The notes under the pieces are model-generated. The model was not told the origin of the DNA and did not search any database. It was given only the letters and a program-made list of their open reading frames with translations. DNA of 64,000 bases from Petrolisthes cinctipes (Eukaryota > Arthropoda > Malacostraca > Decapoda > Porcellanidae), in the NCBI GenBank assembly GCA_033782935.1, contig JAWQEG010000623.1, positions 1,196,001-1,260,000 on the forward strand. Reading direction: 5' to 3'. This document shows positions 21,149 through 36,650 of the stretch, in pieces (positions within the stretch are counted from its first letter, which is position 1; each line of letters opens with the position of its first letter). A program made the position numbers and the translations under genes.

Positions 21149-24100
21149 ATTTTGAAAATATTCTAGCACTGAGTAGGCATGTACAGATTGCTTCTGGGAC
21201 CACAAAATATTGAATTTTCGGGTGTTTTGAGCCTGAATTTGAGATATAAGCGGGTACAGAAGATATATGCACATATTGACTTTGGGCATCTAAAATATCG
21301 ATTTTCAGCATGTTTTGGGCCTGTATTTTGAAAATACTCTAACACGGAGTAGGCATGTAAAGATCGCTTCTGGGACCCCAAAATATCGAATTTTCGGGTG
21401 TTTTGGGCCTGAATTTGAGATATCGCCTTTACGCACCTAAAATATCGATTTTTAGCCTGTTTTGACCCTATATTTTGAAAATTTTCTTGCACTGAGTAGG
21501 CATGTACAGATCGCTTCTGGGACCCTTAAATATCGAATTTTCGTGTGTTTTGAGCTTGAATTTGAGATATAAACGAGTACAGAAGATACATGCACATATC
21601 GACTTTTGGGCACCTAAAATATCGATTTTGAGCATGTTTTGAGCCTATATTTTGAAAACATTCTAGCACTGAGTAGGCATGTACACATCGCGTCTGGGAC
21701 CCCAAAATATCAAATTTTCGGGTGTTTAGGGCCAGAAATTGAGATATAAACGGGTACAGAAGATGCATGCACATATCGACTTTTGGGCACCTAAAAGATC
21801 GATTTTCAGTATGTTTTTGGCCTATATTTTGAAAATACTCTAAACACGGAGTAGGCATGTACAGATCGCTTCTGGGACCCCAAAATATCGAATTTTCGGG
21901 TGTTTTGAGCCTGAATTTGAGATATAAACGGGTACTGAAGATGCATCACATATCGACTTTTTGGCACCTAAAACATCGATTTTGAGCATGTTTTGGGCCT
22001 GTATTTTAAAAATACTCTAACACGGAGTAGGCATGTACAGATCGCTTCTGGGACCCCAAAATATCGAATTTTCGGGTGTTTTGGGCCTGAATTTGAGATA
22101 TCGCCTTTACGCACCTAAAATATCGATTTTTAGCATGTTTTGAGCATATATTTTGAAAATATTCTAGCACTGAGTAGGCATGTACAGATCGCTTCTTGGA
22201 CCCCAAAATATCTAATTTTCGGGTGTTTTGAGCCTGAATTTGAGATATAAACGAGTACAGAAGATGCATCAACATATCGACTTTTGGGCACCTAAAATAT
22301 CGATTTTGAGCATGTTTTGAGCCTATATTTTGAAAACATTCTAGCACTGAGTAGGTATGTACAAATCGCTTCTGGGACCCCTAAATATCGAATTTTTGGG
22401 TGTTTTGGGCGTTAATTTGAGATATCGACTTTTTGACACCTAAAATATCGATTTTTAGCATGTTTTTAGCCTATATTTTGAAAATATTCTAGCACTGAGT
22501 AAGCATGTACAGATCGCTTCTGGGACCCCAAAATATCGAATTTTCGGGTGTTTTGGGCCTTAATTTGAGATATAGACTTTTTGGCACCTAAAATATCGAT
22601 TTTTAGCATGTTTTTAGCCTATATTTTGAAAATATTCTAGCACTGAGTAGGCATGTACAGATTGCTTCTGGGACCCCAAAATATTGAATTTTCGGGTGTT
22701 TAGGGCCAGAATTTGAGATATAAATGGGTACAGAAGATGCATGCACATATCGACTTTTGGGCACCTAAAACATCGATTTTCAGTATTTTATTGGCCTGTA
22801 TTTTGAAAATACTCTAACACGGAGAAGGCATGTACAGATCGCTTCTGTGACCCCTAAATATCGAATTTACGGGTGTTTTGGGACTGAATTTGAGATATCG
22901 ACTTTTTGGCACCTAAAAGATCGATTTTTAGCATGTTTTTAGCCAATATTTTGAACATATTCTAGCACTGAGTAGGCATGTACAGATTGCTTCTGGGACC
23001 CAAAATATTGAATTTTCGGGTGTTTTGAGCCTGAATTTGAGATATAAACGGGTACAGAAGATACATGCACATATTGACTTTGGGCATCTAAAATATCGAT
23101 TTTCAGCATGTTTTGGGCATGTATTTTGAAAATACTCTAACACGGAGTAGGCATGTAAAGATCGCTTCTGGGACCCCAAAATATCGATGTTTCGGGTGTT
23201 TTGGGACTGAATTTGAGATATCGACTTTTTGGCACCTAAAAAATCGATTTTTAGCATGTTTTTAGCTTATATTGTGAAAATATTCTAGCACTGTGTAGGC
23301 ATGTACAGATCGCTTCTGGGACCCCAAAATATCGAATTTTCGGGTGTTTTGAGCCTGAATTAGAGATATAAACGGGTACAGAAGATGCATGCACATATCG
23401 ACATTTGGGCACCTAAAATATCGATTTTGAGCATGTTTTGAGCCTATATTTTGAAAACATTCTAGCACTGAGTAGGCATGTACAGATCGCTTCTGGGACC
23501 CCAAAATATCGAATTTTCTTGTGTTTTGAGCCTGAATTTGAGATATAAACGAGTATAGAAGATGCATACACATATTGACTTTGGGCACCAAAAATATCGA
23601 TTTTCAGCATGTTTTGGGCCTGAATTTTGAAAATACTCTAACACGGAGTAGGCATGTACAGATCGCTTCTGGGACCCCAAAATATCGAATTTTCGGGTGT
23701 ATAGGGCCAGAATTTGAGATATAAACGGGTACAGAAGATGCATGCACATATCGACTTTTGGGCACCTAAAAGATCGATTTTCAGTATGTTTTTGGCCTGT
23801 ATTTTGAAAATACTTTAACACGGAGTAGGCATGTACAGATCGCTTCTGGGACCCCTAAATATCGAATTTTCGGGTGTTTTGGGCCTTAATTTGAGATATC
23901 GACTTTTTGGCACCTAAAATATCGATTTTTAACATGTTTTTAGCCTATATTTTGAAAATATTCTAGCACTGAGTAGGCATGTACAGATTGCTTCTGGGAC
24001 CCCAAAATATTGAATTTTCGGGTGTTTAGGGCCAGAATGTGAGATATAAACGGGTACAGAAGATGCATGCACATATCGACTTTTGGGCACCTAAAAGATC

Positions 24101-27100
24101 GATTTTCAGTATGTTTTTGGCCTGTATTTTGAAAATACTCTAACACGGAGTAGGCATGTACAGATCGCTTCTGGGACCCCATAATATCGAATTTTCGGGA
24201 GATTTGGGCCTGAATTTGAGATATAAATTTATCGGGTACTGAAGATGCATGCACATATCTTCTTTTGGGCACTTAAAACATCGATTTTGAGCAGGTTTTG
24301 GGCCTGTATTTTGTAAATACTCTAACACGGAGTAGGCATGTACAGATCGCTTCTGGGACCCCAAAATATCGAATTTTCGGGTGTTTTGGGCCTGAATTTG
24401 AGATATCGCCTTTACGCACATAAACTATCGATTTTTAGCATGTTTTTTGCCTATATTTTGAAAATAATCTAGCACTGAGTAGGCATGTACAGATCGCTTC
24501 TGGGACTCCTAAATATCGAATTTTCGGGTGTTTTGGGCCTTAATTTGAGATATCGACTTTTTGGCACCTAAAATATCGATTTTTAGCATGTTTTAAGCCT
24601 ATATTTTGAAAATATTCTACCACTGAGTAGGCATGTACAGATTGCTTTTGGGACCCCAAAATATCAAATTTTCGGGTGTTTAGGGCCAGAATTTTAGATA
24701 TAAATGGGTACAGAAGATGCATGCACATATCGACTTTTGGGCACCTAAAACATCGATTTTCAGTATGTTTTTGGCCTGTATTTTGAAAATACTCTAACAA
24801 GGAGAAGGCATGTACAGATCGCTTCTGGGACCCCTAAATATCAAATTTTCGGGTGTTTTGGGACTGAATTTGAGATATCGACTTTTTGGCACCTAAAAGA
24901 TCGATTTTTAGCATGCTTTTAGCCTATATTTTGAAAATATTCTAGCACTGAGTAGGCATGTACAGGTTGCTTCTGGGACCCCAAAATATCGAATTTTCGG
25001 GTGTTTTGAGCCTGAATTTGAGATATAAACGGGTACTGAAGATGCATGCACATATCGACTTTTAGGCACCTAAAACATCGATTTTGAGCATGTTATGGGC
25101 CTGTATTTTGTAAATACTCTAACACGGAGTAGGCATGTACAGATCGCTTCTGGGACCCCATAATATCGAATTTTCGGGAGATTTGGGCCTGAATTTGAGA
25201 TATAAACGGGTACTGAAGATGCATGCACATATCGTCTTTTGGGCACTTAAAACATCGATTTTGAGCAGGTTTTGGGCCTGTATTTTGTAAATACTCTAAC
25301 ACGGAGTAGGCATGTACAGATCGCTTCTGGGACCCCAAAATATCGAATTTTCGGGTGTTTTGGGCCTGAATTTGAGATATCGACTTTTTGGCACCTAAAA
25401 TATCGATTTTTAGCATGTTTTAAGCCTATATTTTAAAAATATTCTACCACTGAGTAGGCATGTACAGATTGCTTCTGGGACCCCAAAATATCAAATTTTC
25501 GGGTGTTTAGGGCCAGAATTTTAGATATAAATGGGTTCAGAAGATGCATGCACATATCGATTTTGGGCACCTAAAAGATCGATTTTCAGTATGTTTTTGG
25601 CCTGTATTTTGAAAATACTCTAACACGGAGAAGGCATGTACAGATCGCTTCTGGGACCCCTAAATATCAAATTTTCGGGTGTTTTGGGACTGAATTTGAG
25701 ATATCGACTTTTTGGCACCTAAAATATCGATTTTTAGCATGTTTTAAGCCTATATTTTAAAAATATTCTACCACTGAGTAGGCATGTACAGATTGCTTCT
25801 GGGACCCCAAAATATCAAATTTTCGGGTGTTTAGGGCCAGAATTTTAGATATAAATGGGTACAGAAGATGCATGCACATATCGACTTTTGGGCACCTAAA
25901 ACATCGATTTTGAGCATGTTATGGGCCTGTATTTTGTAAATACTCTAACACGGAGTAGGCATGTACAGATCGCTTCTGGGACCCCAAAATATCGAATTTT
26001 CGGGTGTTTTGAGCATGAATTTGAGATATAAACGAGTATAGAAGATGCATACACATATTGACTTTGGGCACCAAAAATATCGATTTTCAGCATGTTTTGG
26101 GCCTGAATTTTGAAAATACTCTAACACGAAGTAGGAAAGTACAGATCGCTTCTGGGACCCCAAAATATCGAATTTTCGGGTGTTTAGTGCCAGAATTTGA
26201 GACATAAACGGGTACAGAAGATGCATGCACATATCGACTTTTAGGCACCTAAAAGATCGATTTTCAGTATGTTTTTGGCCTGTATTTTGAAATTACTTTA
26301 ACACGGAGTAGGCATGTACAGATCGCTTCTGGGACCCCTAAATATCGAATTTTCGGGTTTTTTGGACCTTAATTTGAGATATCGACTTTTTGGCACCTAA
26401 AATATCGATTTTTAACATGTTTTTAGCCTATATTTTGAAAATATTCTAGAACTGAGTAGGCATGTACAGATTGCTTCTGGGACCTCAAAATATTGAATTT
26501 TCGGGTGTTTAGGGCCAGAATTTGAGATATAAACGGGTACAGAAGATGCATGCACATATCGACTTTTGGGCACTTAAAACATCGATTTTGAGCAGGTTTT
26601 GGGCCTGTATTTTGTAAATACTCTAACACGGAGTAGGCATGTACAGATCGCTTCTGGGACCCCAAAATATCGAATTTTCGGGTGTTTTGGGCCTGAATTT
26701 GAGATATCGCCTTTACGCACATAAAATATCGATTTTTAGCATGTTTTTTGCCTATTTTTTGAAAATAATCTAGCACTGAGTAGGCATGTACAGATTGCTT
26801 CTGGGACTCCTAAATATCGAATTTTCATGTGTTTTGAGCTTGAATTTGAGATATAAACGAGTACAGAAGATGCATGCACATATCGATTTTGGGGCACCTA
26901 AAATATCGATTTTGAGCATGTTTTTGAGCCTATATTTTGAAAACATTCTAGCACTGAGTAGGCATGTACAGATCGCTTTTGAGACCCCTAAATATCGAAT
27001 TTTCGGGTGTTTTGGGCCTGAATTTGAGATATCGCCTTTACGCACCTAAAATATCGATTTTTAGCATGTTTTGAGCCTATATTTTGAAAATATTCTAGCA

Positions 27101-28659
27101 CTGAGTAGGCATGTACAGATCACTTCTGGGACCCCTAAATATCGAATTTTTGGGTGTTTTGAGCTTGAATTTGTGATATAAACGAGTACAGAAGATGCAT
27201 GCACATATCGACTTTTGTGCATCTAAAAGATCGATTTTCAGTATGTTTTTGGCCTGTATTTTGAAAATACTCTAACACGGAGTAGGCATGTACAGATCGC
27301 TTCTGGGACCCCTAAATATCGAATTTTCGGGTGTTTTGGGACTGAAATTGAGATATCGACTTTTTGGCACCTAAAAGATCGATTTTTAGCATGTTTTTAG
27401 CCTATATTTTGAAAATATTTTAGCACTGAGTAGGCATGTACAGATTGCTTCTGGGACCCCAACATATTGAATTTTCGGGTGTTTTGAGCCTGAATTTGAT
27501 ATATAAACGGGTACAGAAGATACATGCACTTACTGACTTTGGGCATCTAAAATATCGATTTTCAGCATGTTTTTGGCCTTTATTTTGAAAATACTCATAC
27601 ACGGAGTAGGCATGTACAGATCGCTTCTGGGACCCCAAAATATCGAATTTTCGGGTGTTTTTGGCCTTAATTTCAGATATCGACTTTTTGGCACCTAAAA
27701 CATCTATTTTGAGCATGTTTTTGGGCCTGTATTTTGTAAATACTCTAACACGGAGTAGGCATGTACAGATCGCTTCTGGGACCCCATAATATCGAATTCA
27801 TGGGTGTTTTGGGCCTGAATTTGAGATATCGCCTTTACGCACCTAAAATATCGATTTTTAGCATGTTTTGAGCCTATATTTTGAAAATATTCTAGCACTT
27901 ATTAGGCATGTACAGATCGCTTCTGGGACCCCAAAATATTGAATTTTCGGGTGTTTTCAGCCAGAATTTGAGATATAAACGGGTACTGAAGATGCATGCA
28001 CATATCGTCTTTTGGGCACTTAAAATATCGATTTTGAGCAGGTTTTGGGCCTGTATTTGAAAATACTCTAACACGAAGTAGGCATGTACAGATCGCTTCT
28101 GGGATCCCAAAATATCGAATTTTCGGGTGTATTGGGCCTGAATTTGAGATATCGCCTTTACGCACCTAAAAGATCGATTTTTAGCATGTTTTGAGCCTAT
28201 ATTTTGAAAATATTCTAGCACTGAGTAGGCATGTACAGATCGCTTCTGGGACCCCTAAATATCGAATTTTCGGATGTTTTGGGCCTTAATTTGAGATATC
28301 GACTTTTTGGCACCTAAAATATTGATTTTTAGCATGTTTTTAGCCTATATTTTGAAAATATTCTAGCACTGAGTAGCCATGTACAGATTGCTTCTGGGAC
28401 CCCTAAATATCGAATTTTCGGGTGTTTTGGGCCTTAATTTGAGATATCGCCTTTACGCACCTAAAATATCGATTTTTAGCATGTTTTGAGCCTATATTTT
28501 GAAAATATTCTAGCACTGAGTAGGCATGTACAGATCGCTTCTGGGACCCCAAAATATCGAATTTTCGGGGGATTTGGGCCTGAATTTGAGATATCGTTTT
28601 TACGCACCTAAAATATCGATTTTTAGCATGTTTTGAGCCTATATTTCGAAAATATTCTA

Positions 28660-31017
28660 GCACTGAGTAGGCATGTACAGATCGCTTCTGGGACCCCTAA
28701 ATATCGAATTTTCAGGTGTTTTGGGCCTTAATTTGAGATATCGCCTTTACGCACCTAAAATATCGATTTTTAGCATGTTTTTAGCCCATATTTTGAAAAT
28801 ATTCTAGCACTGAGTAGGCATGTTCAGATTGCTTCTGGGACCCCAAAATATTGAATTTTCGGGTGTTTAGGGCGAGAATTTGAGATATAAACGGGTACAG
28901 AAGATGCATGCACTTACTGACTTTTGGCATCTAAAATATCGATTTTCAGCATGTTTTGGGCCTTTATTTTGAAAATACTCTTACACGGAGTAGGCATGTA
29001 CAGATCGCTTTTGGGACCCCAAAATATCGAATTTTCGGGTGTTTTGGGCCTGAATTTGAGATATCGTTTTTACGCACCTAAAATATCGATTTTTAGCATG
29101 TTTTGAGCCTATATTTCGAAAATATTCTAGCACTGAGTAGGCATGTACAGATCGCTTCTGGGACCCCTAAATATCGAATTTTCGGGTGTTTTGGGCCTTA
29201 ATTTGAGATATCGACTTTTTGGCACCTAAAACATCTATTTTGAGCATGTTTTTGGGCCTGTATTTTGTAAATACTCTAACACGGAGTAGGCATGTACAGA
29301 TCGCTTCTGGGACCCCATAATATCGAATTCTCGGGTGTTTTGGGCCTGAATTTGAGATATCGCCTTTACGCACCTAAAATATCGATTTTTAGCTTGTTTT
29401 GTGCCTATATTTTGAAAATATTCTAGCACTAAGTAGGTATGTACAGATCGCTTCTGGGACCCCAAAATATTGAATTTTCGGGTGTTTTGAGCCAAAATTT
29501 GAAATATAAACGGGTACTGAAGATGCATGCACATATCGACTTTTGAGCACCTAAAACATCGATTTTGAGTATGTTTTGGGCCTGTATTTGAAAATACTCT
29601 AACACGGAGTAGGCATGTACAGATCGCTTCTGGGATCCCAAAATATCGAATTTTCGGGTGTATTGGGCCTGAATTTGAGATATCGCCTTTACGCACCTAA
29701 AATATCGATTTTTAGCATGTTTTGAGCCTATATTTTGAAAATATTCTAGCACTGAGTAGGCATGTACAGATCGCTTCTGGGACCCCTAAATATCGAATTT
29801 TCGGGTGTTTTGGGCCTTAATTTGAGATATCGCCTTAACGCACCTAAAATATCGATTTTTAGCATGTTTTGAGCCTATATTTTGAAAATATTCTAGCACT
29901 GAGTAGGCATGTACAGATCGCTTCTGGGACCCCAAAATATCGAATTTTCGGGTGTTTTGGGCCTGAATTTGAGATATCGTTTTTACGCACCTAAAATATC
30001 GATTTTTAGCATGTTTTGAGCCTATATTTCGAAAATATTCTAGCACTGAGTAGGCATGTACAGATCGCTTCTGGGACCCCTAAATATCAAATTTTCGGGT
30101 GTTTTGGGCCTTTATTTGAGATATCGACTTTTTGGCACCTAAAATATCGATTTTTAGCATGTTTTTAGCCTATATTTTGAAAATATTCTAGCACTGAGTA
30201 GGCATGTTCAGATTGCTTCTGGGACCCCAAAATATTGAATTTTCGGGTGTTTATTGCGAGAATTTGAGATATAAACGGGTACAGAAGATGCATGCACATA
30301 CTGACTTTTGGGCACCTAAAAGATCGATTTTCAGTATGTTTTTGGCCTGTATTTTGAAAATACTATAACACGGAATAGGCATGTACAGATCGATTCTGGG
30401 ACCCCAAAATATCGAATTTTCGGATGTTTTGACCCTGAATTTGAGATATAAACGGGTACTGAAGATGCATGCACATATCGTCTTTTGGGCACTTAAAACA
30501 TCGATTTTGAGCAGGTTATGGGCCTGTATTTTGTAAATACTCTAACACGGAGTAGGCATGTACAGATCGCTTCTGGGACCCCAAAATATCGAATTTTCGG
30601 GTGTTTTGGGCCTGAATTTGAGATATCGCCTTTACGCACATAAAATATCGGTTTTTAGCATGTTTTTTGCCTATATTTTGAAAATAATCTAGCACTGAGT
30701 AGGCATGTACAGATCGCTTCTGGGACTCCTAAATATCGAATTTTCGGGTGTTTTGAGCTTGAATTTGAGATATAAACGAGTACAGAAGATGCATGCACAT
30801 ATCGACTTTTGGGCACCTAAAATATCGATTTTGAGCATGTTTTTGAGCCTATATTTTTAAAACATTCTAGCACTGAGTAGGCATGTACAGATCGCTTTTG
30901 GGACCCCTAAATATCGAATTTTTGGGTGTTTTGAGCTTGAATTTGAGATATCGACTTTTTGGCACCTAAATTATCGATTTTTAGCATGTTTTGAGCCTAT
31001 ATTTTGAAAATATTCTA
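28660..31017 (+). repeat. 2358-bp higher-order block, copy 1
   Basis: Directly followed by copy 2 at 31018-33375. Shared private variants include AATTTTCAGGTGTTTTGGGC, GTTCAGATTGCTTC, CACTTACTGACTTTTGGC, TTTCGAAAATATTC, GCCTTAACGCACC, GTGTTTATTGCGAG, CTATAACACGGAATAGG, GCAGGTTATGGGCC and CCTAAATTATCG. The only mismatch found is A at 29495 against G at 31853. The block boundary is placed at a CACTGAGTAGG junction and may shift by some bases because the repeat itself is similar on both sides. Confidence 0.88.
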
Positions 31018-33375
31018 GCACTGAGTAGGCATGTACAGATCGCTTCTGGGACCCCTAAATATCGAATTTTCAGGTGTTTTGGGCCTTAATTTGAGATATC
31101 GCCTTTACGCACCTAAAATATCGATTTTTAGCATGTTTTTAGCCCATATTTTGAAAATATTCTAGCACTGAGTAGGCATGTTCAGATTGCTTCTGGGACC
31201 CCAAAATATTGAATTTTCGGGTGTTTAGGGCGAGAATTTGAGATATAAACGGGTACAGAAGATGCATGCACTTACTGACTTTTGGCATCTAAAATATCGA
31301 TTTTCAGCATGTTTTGGGCCTTTATTTTGAAAATACTCTTACACGGAGTAGGCATGTACAGATCGCTTTTGGGACCCCAAAATATCGAATTTTCGGGTGT
31401 TTTGGGCCTGAATTTGAGATATCGTTTTTACGCACCTAAAATATCGATTTTTAGCATGTTTTGAGCCTATATTTCGAAAATATTCTAGCACTGAGTAGGC
31501 ATGTACAGATCGCTTCTGGGACCCCTAAATATCGAATTTTCGGGTGTTTTGGGCCTTAATTTGAGATATCGACTTTTTGGCACCTAAAACATCTATTTTG
31601 AGCATGTTTTTGGGCCTGTATTTTGTAAATACTCTAACACGGAGTAGGCATGTACAGATCGCTTCTGGGACCCCATAATATCGAATTCTCGGGTGTTTTG
31701 GGCCTGAATTTGAGATATCGCCTTTACGCACCTAAAATATCGATTTTTAGCTTGTTTTGTGCCTATATTTTGAAAATATTCTAGCACTAAGTAGGTATGT
31801 ACAGATCGCTTCTGGGACCCCAAAATATTGAATTTTCGGGTGTTTTGAGCCAGAATTTGAAATATAAACGGGTACTGAAGATGCATGCACATATCGACTT
31901 TTGAGCACCTAAAACATCGATTTTGAGTATGTTTTGGGCCTGTATTTGAAAATACTCTAACACGGAGTAGGCATGTACAGATCGCTTCTGGGATCCCAAA
32001 ATATCGAATTTTCGGGTGTATTGGGCCTGAATTTGAGATATCGCCTTTACGCACCTAAAATATCGATTTTTAGCATGTTTTGAGCCTATATTTTGAAAAT
32101 ATTCTAGCACTGAGTAGGCATGTACAGATCGCTTCTGGGACCCCTAAATATCGAATTTTCGGGTGTTTTGGGCCTTAATTTGAGATATCGCCTTAACGCA
32201 CCTAAAATATCGATTTTTAGCATGTTTTGAGCCTATATTTTGAAAATATTCTAGCACTGAGTAGGCATGTACAGATCGCTTCTGGGACCCCAAAATATCG
32301 AATTTTCGGGTGTTTTGGGCCTGAATTTGAGATATCGTTTTTACGCACCTAAAATATCGATTTTTAGCATGTTTTGAGCCTATATTTCGAAAATATTCTA
32401 GCACTGAGTAGGCATGTACAGATCGCTTCTGGGACCCCTAAATATCAAATTTTCGGGTGTTTTGGGCCTTTATTTGAGATATCGACTTTTTGGCACCTAA
32501 AATATCGATTTTTAGCATGTTTTTAGCCTATATTTTGAAAATATTCTAGCACTGAGTAGGCATGTTCAGATTGCTTCTGGGACCCCAAAATATTGAATTT
32601 TCGGGTGTTTATTGCGAGAATTTGAGATATAAACGGGTACAGAAGATGCATGCACATACTGACTTTTGGGCACCTAAAAGATCGATTTTCAGTATGTTTT
32701 TGGCCTGTATTTTGAAAATACTATAACACGGAATAGGCATGTACAGATCGATTCTGGGACCCCAAAATATCGAATTTTCGGATGTTTTGACCCTGAATTT
32801 GAGATATAAACGGGTACTGAAGATGCATGCACATATCGTCTTTTGGGCACTTAAAACATCGATTTTGAGCAGGTTATGGGCCTGTATTTTGTAAATACTC
32901 TAACACGGAGTAGGCATGTACAGATCGCTTCTGGGACCCCAAAATATCGAATTTTCGGGTGTTTTGGGCCTGAATTTGAGATATCGCCTTTACGCACATA
33001 AAATATCGGTTTTTAGCATGTTTTTTGCCTATATTTTGAAAATAATCTAGCACTGAGTAGGCATGTACAGATCGCTTCTGGGACTCCTAAATATCGAATT
33101 TTCGGGTGTTTTGAGCTTGAATTTGAGATATAAACGAGTACAGAAGATGCATGCACATATCGACTTTTGGGCACCTAAAATATCGATTTTGAGCATGTTT
33201 TTGAGCCTATATTTTTAAAACATTCTAGCACTGAGTAGGCATGTACAGATCGCTTTTGGGACCCCTAAATATCGAATTTTTGGGTGTTTTGAGCTTGAAT
33301 TTGAGATATCGACTTTTTGGCACCTAAATTATCGATTTTTAGCATGTTTTGAGCCTATATTTTGAAAATATTCTA
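31018..33375 (+). repeat. 2358-bp higher-order block, copy 2
   Basis: Near-perfect second copy. After 33375 the sequence changes to a monomer with CAGATCACTTCTGGG and TTTTGTGCATC. That variant also occurs at about 27115-27240, just left of copy 1, which suggests a still larger arrangement. Confidence 0.88.
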
Positions 33376-36300
33376 GCACTGAGTAGGCATGTACAGATCA
33401 CTTCTGGGACCCCTAAATATCGAATTTTTGGGTGTTTTGAGCTTGAATTTGAGATATAAACGAGTACAGAAGATGCATGCACATATCGACTTTTGTGCAT
33501 CTAAAAGATCGATTTTCAGTATGTTTTTGGCCTGTATTTTGAAAATACTCTAACACAAAGTAGGCATGTACAGATCGCTTCTGGGACCCCTAAATATCGA
33601 ATTTTCGGGTGTTTTGGGACTGAATTTGAGATATCGACTTTTTGGCACCTAAATTATCGATTTTTAGCATGTTTTTAGCCTATATTTTCAAAATATTCTA
33701 GCACTGTGTAGACATGTACAGATTGCTTTTGGGACCCCAAAATATTGAATTTTCGGGTGTTTAGGGCCAGAATTTGAGATATAAACGGGTACAGAAGATG
33801 CATGCACATATCGACTTTTGGGCACCTAAAAGATTGATTTTCAATATGTTTTTGACCTGTAATTTGAAAATACTCTACCACGGAGTAGGCATGTACAGAT
33901 CGCTTCTGGGACCTCTAAATATCGAATTTTCGGGTGTTTTGGGACTGAATTTGAGATATCGACTTTTTGGAACCAAAAATATCGATTTTTAGCATGTTTT
34001 TGATATTTTGAAAATATTCTAGCACTGAGTAGGCATGTACAGATTGCTTCTGGGACCCCAAAATATTGAATTTTCGGGTGTTTTGAGCCTGAATTTGAGA
34101 TAGAAACGGGTACTGAAGATGCATGCACATATCGACTTTTGGGCACCTAAAACATCGATTTTGAGCATGTTTTTGGGCCTGTATTTTGTAAAAACTCTAA
34201 CACGGAGTAGGCATGTACAGATCGCTTCTTGGACCCCATAATATCGAATTTTCGGGTGTTTTGGGCCTGAATTTGAGATATCGCCTTTACGCACCTAAAA
34301 TATCGGTTTTTAGCATGTTTTGAGCATTTATTTTGAAAATACTCTAGCACTGAATAGGCATGTACAGATCGCTTATAGGACCCCAAAATGTCGAATTTTC
34401 GGGTGTTTTGAGCCTGAATTTGAGATATAAACGGGTACAGAAGATGCATGCACATATCGACTTTTGGGCACCTAAAACATCGATTTTGAGCATGTTTTGG
34501 GCCTCTATTTTGAAAATATTCTAACATTTAGTAGGCATGTACAGATCGCTTCTGGGACCCCAAAATATCGAATTTTCGGGTGTTTTGGGCCTGAAATTGG
34601 GATATCGCCTTTACGCACCTAATATATCGATTTTTAGCATGTTTTGAGCCTATATTTCGAAAATATTCTAGCACTGAGTAGGCATGTACAGATTACTTCT
34701 GGGACCCCAAAATATTGAATTTTCGGGTGTTTTGAGCCTGAATTTGAGATATAAACGGGTACTGAAGATGCATGCACATATCGACTTTTGGGCACATAAA
34801 ACATCGATTTTGAGCATGTTTTGGGCCTGTATTTGAAAATACTCTAACACGGAGTAGGCATGTACAGATCGCTTCTGGGATCCCAAAATATCTAATTTTC
34901 GAGTGTATTGGGCCTGAATTTGAGATATCGCCTTTACGCACCGAAAATATCGATTTTTAGCATGTTTTGAGCCTATATTTTGAAAATTTTCTAGTACTGA
35001 GTAAGCATGTACAGATCGCTTCTGGGACCCCTAAATATCGAATTTTTCGGGTGTTTTGGGCCTTAATTTGAGATATCGCCTTTACGCACCTAAAATATCG
35101 ATTTTTAGCATGTTTTGAGCATATATTTTGAAAATATTCTAGCACTGAGTAGGCATGTACAGATCGCTTCTGGGACCCAAAAATATCGAATTTTCGGGTG
35201 TTTTGAGCCTGAATTTGAGATATAAACAATTACAGAAGATGCATGCACATATCGACTTTTGGGCACCTAAAATATCGATTTTGAGCATGTTTTGAGCCTA
35301 TATTTTGAAAACATTCTAGCACTGAGTAGGCATGTACAGACCGCTTCTGGGACCCCTAAATATCGAATTTTCGGGTGTTTTGGGACTGAATTTGAGATAT
35401 CGACTTTTTGGCACCTAAATTATCGATTTTTAGCATGTTTTTAGCCTATATTTTGAAAATATTCTAGCACTGAGTAGGCATGTACAGATTGCTTCTGGGA
35501 CCCCTAAATATTGAATTTTCGGGTGTTTTGAGCATGAATTTGAGATATAAACGGGTACAGAAGATACATGCTCATATTGACTTTAGGCATCTAAAATATC
35601 GATTTTCAGCATGTTTTGGGCCTTTATTTTGAAAATACTCTAACACGGAGTAGGCATGTACAGATCGCTTCTGGGACCCCAAAATATCGAATTTTCGGGT
35701 GTTTTGGGCCTGAATTTGAGATATCGTTTTTATGCACCTAAAATATCGATTTTTAGCATGTTTTGAGCCTATATCTCGAAAATATTCTAGCACTGAGTAG
35801 GCATGTACAGATCGCTTCTGGGACCCCAAAATATTGAATTTTCGTGTGTTTTGAGCCTGAATTTGAGATATAAACGGGTACTGAAGATGCATGCACATAT
35901 CTACTTTTGAGCACCTAAAACATCGATTTTGAGCATGTTTTGGGCCTGTATTTGAAAATACTCTAACACGGAGTAGGCATGTACAGATCGCTTCTGGGAT
36001 CCCAAAATATCGAATTTTTGGGTGTATTGGGCCTGAATTTGAGATATCGCCTTTACGCACCTAAAATATCGATTTTTAGCATGTTTTGAGCCAATATTTT
36101 GAAAATATTCTAGCACTGAGTAGGCATGTACAGATCGCTTCTGGGACCCCTAAATATCGAATTTTCGTGTGTTTTGGGCCTTAATTTGAGATATCGACTT
36201 TTTGGCACCTAAAATATTGATTTTTAGCATGTTTTTAGCCTATATTTTGAAAATATTCTAGCACTGAGTAGCCATGTACAGATTGCTTCTGGGACCCCTA

Positions 36301-36650
36301 AATATCGAATTTTCGGGTGTTTTGGGCCTTAATTTGAGATATCGCCTTTACGCACCTAAAATATCGATTTTTAGCATGTTTTGAGCCTATATTTTGAAAA
36401 TATTCTAGCACTGAGTTGGCATGTACAGATCGCTTCTGGGACCCCAAAATATCGAATTTTCGGGTGTTTTAAGCCTGAATTTGAGATATAAACGAGTACA
36501 GAAGATGCATGCACATATCGACTTTTGGGCACCTAAAATTTCGATTTTGAGCATGTTTTGAGCCTATATTTTGAAAATACTTTAACACGGAGTAGTCATG
36601 TACAGATCGCTTCTGGGACCCCTAAATATCGAATTTTCGGGTGTTTAGGG

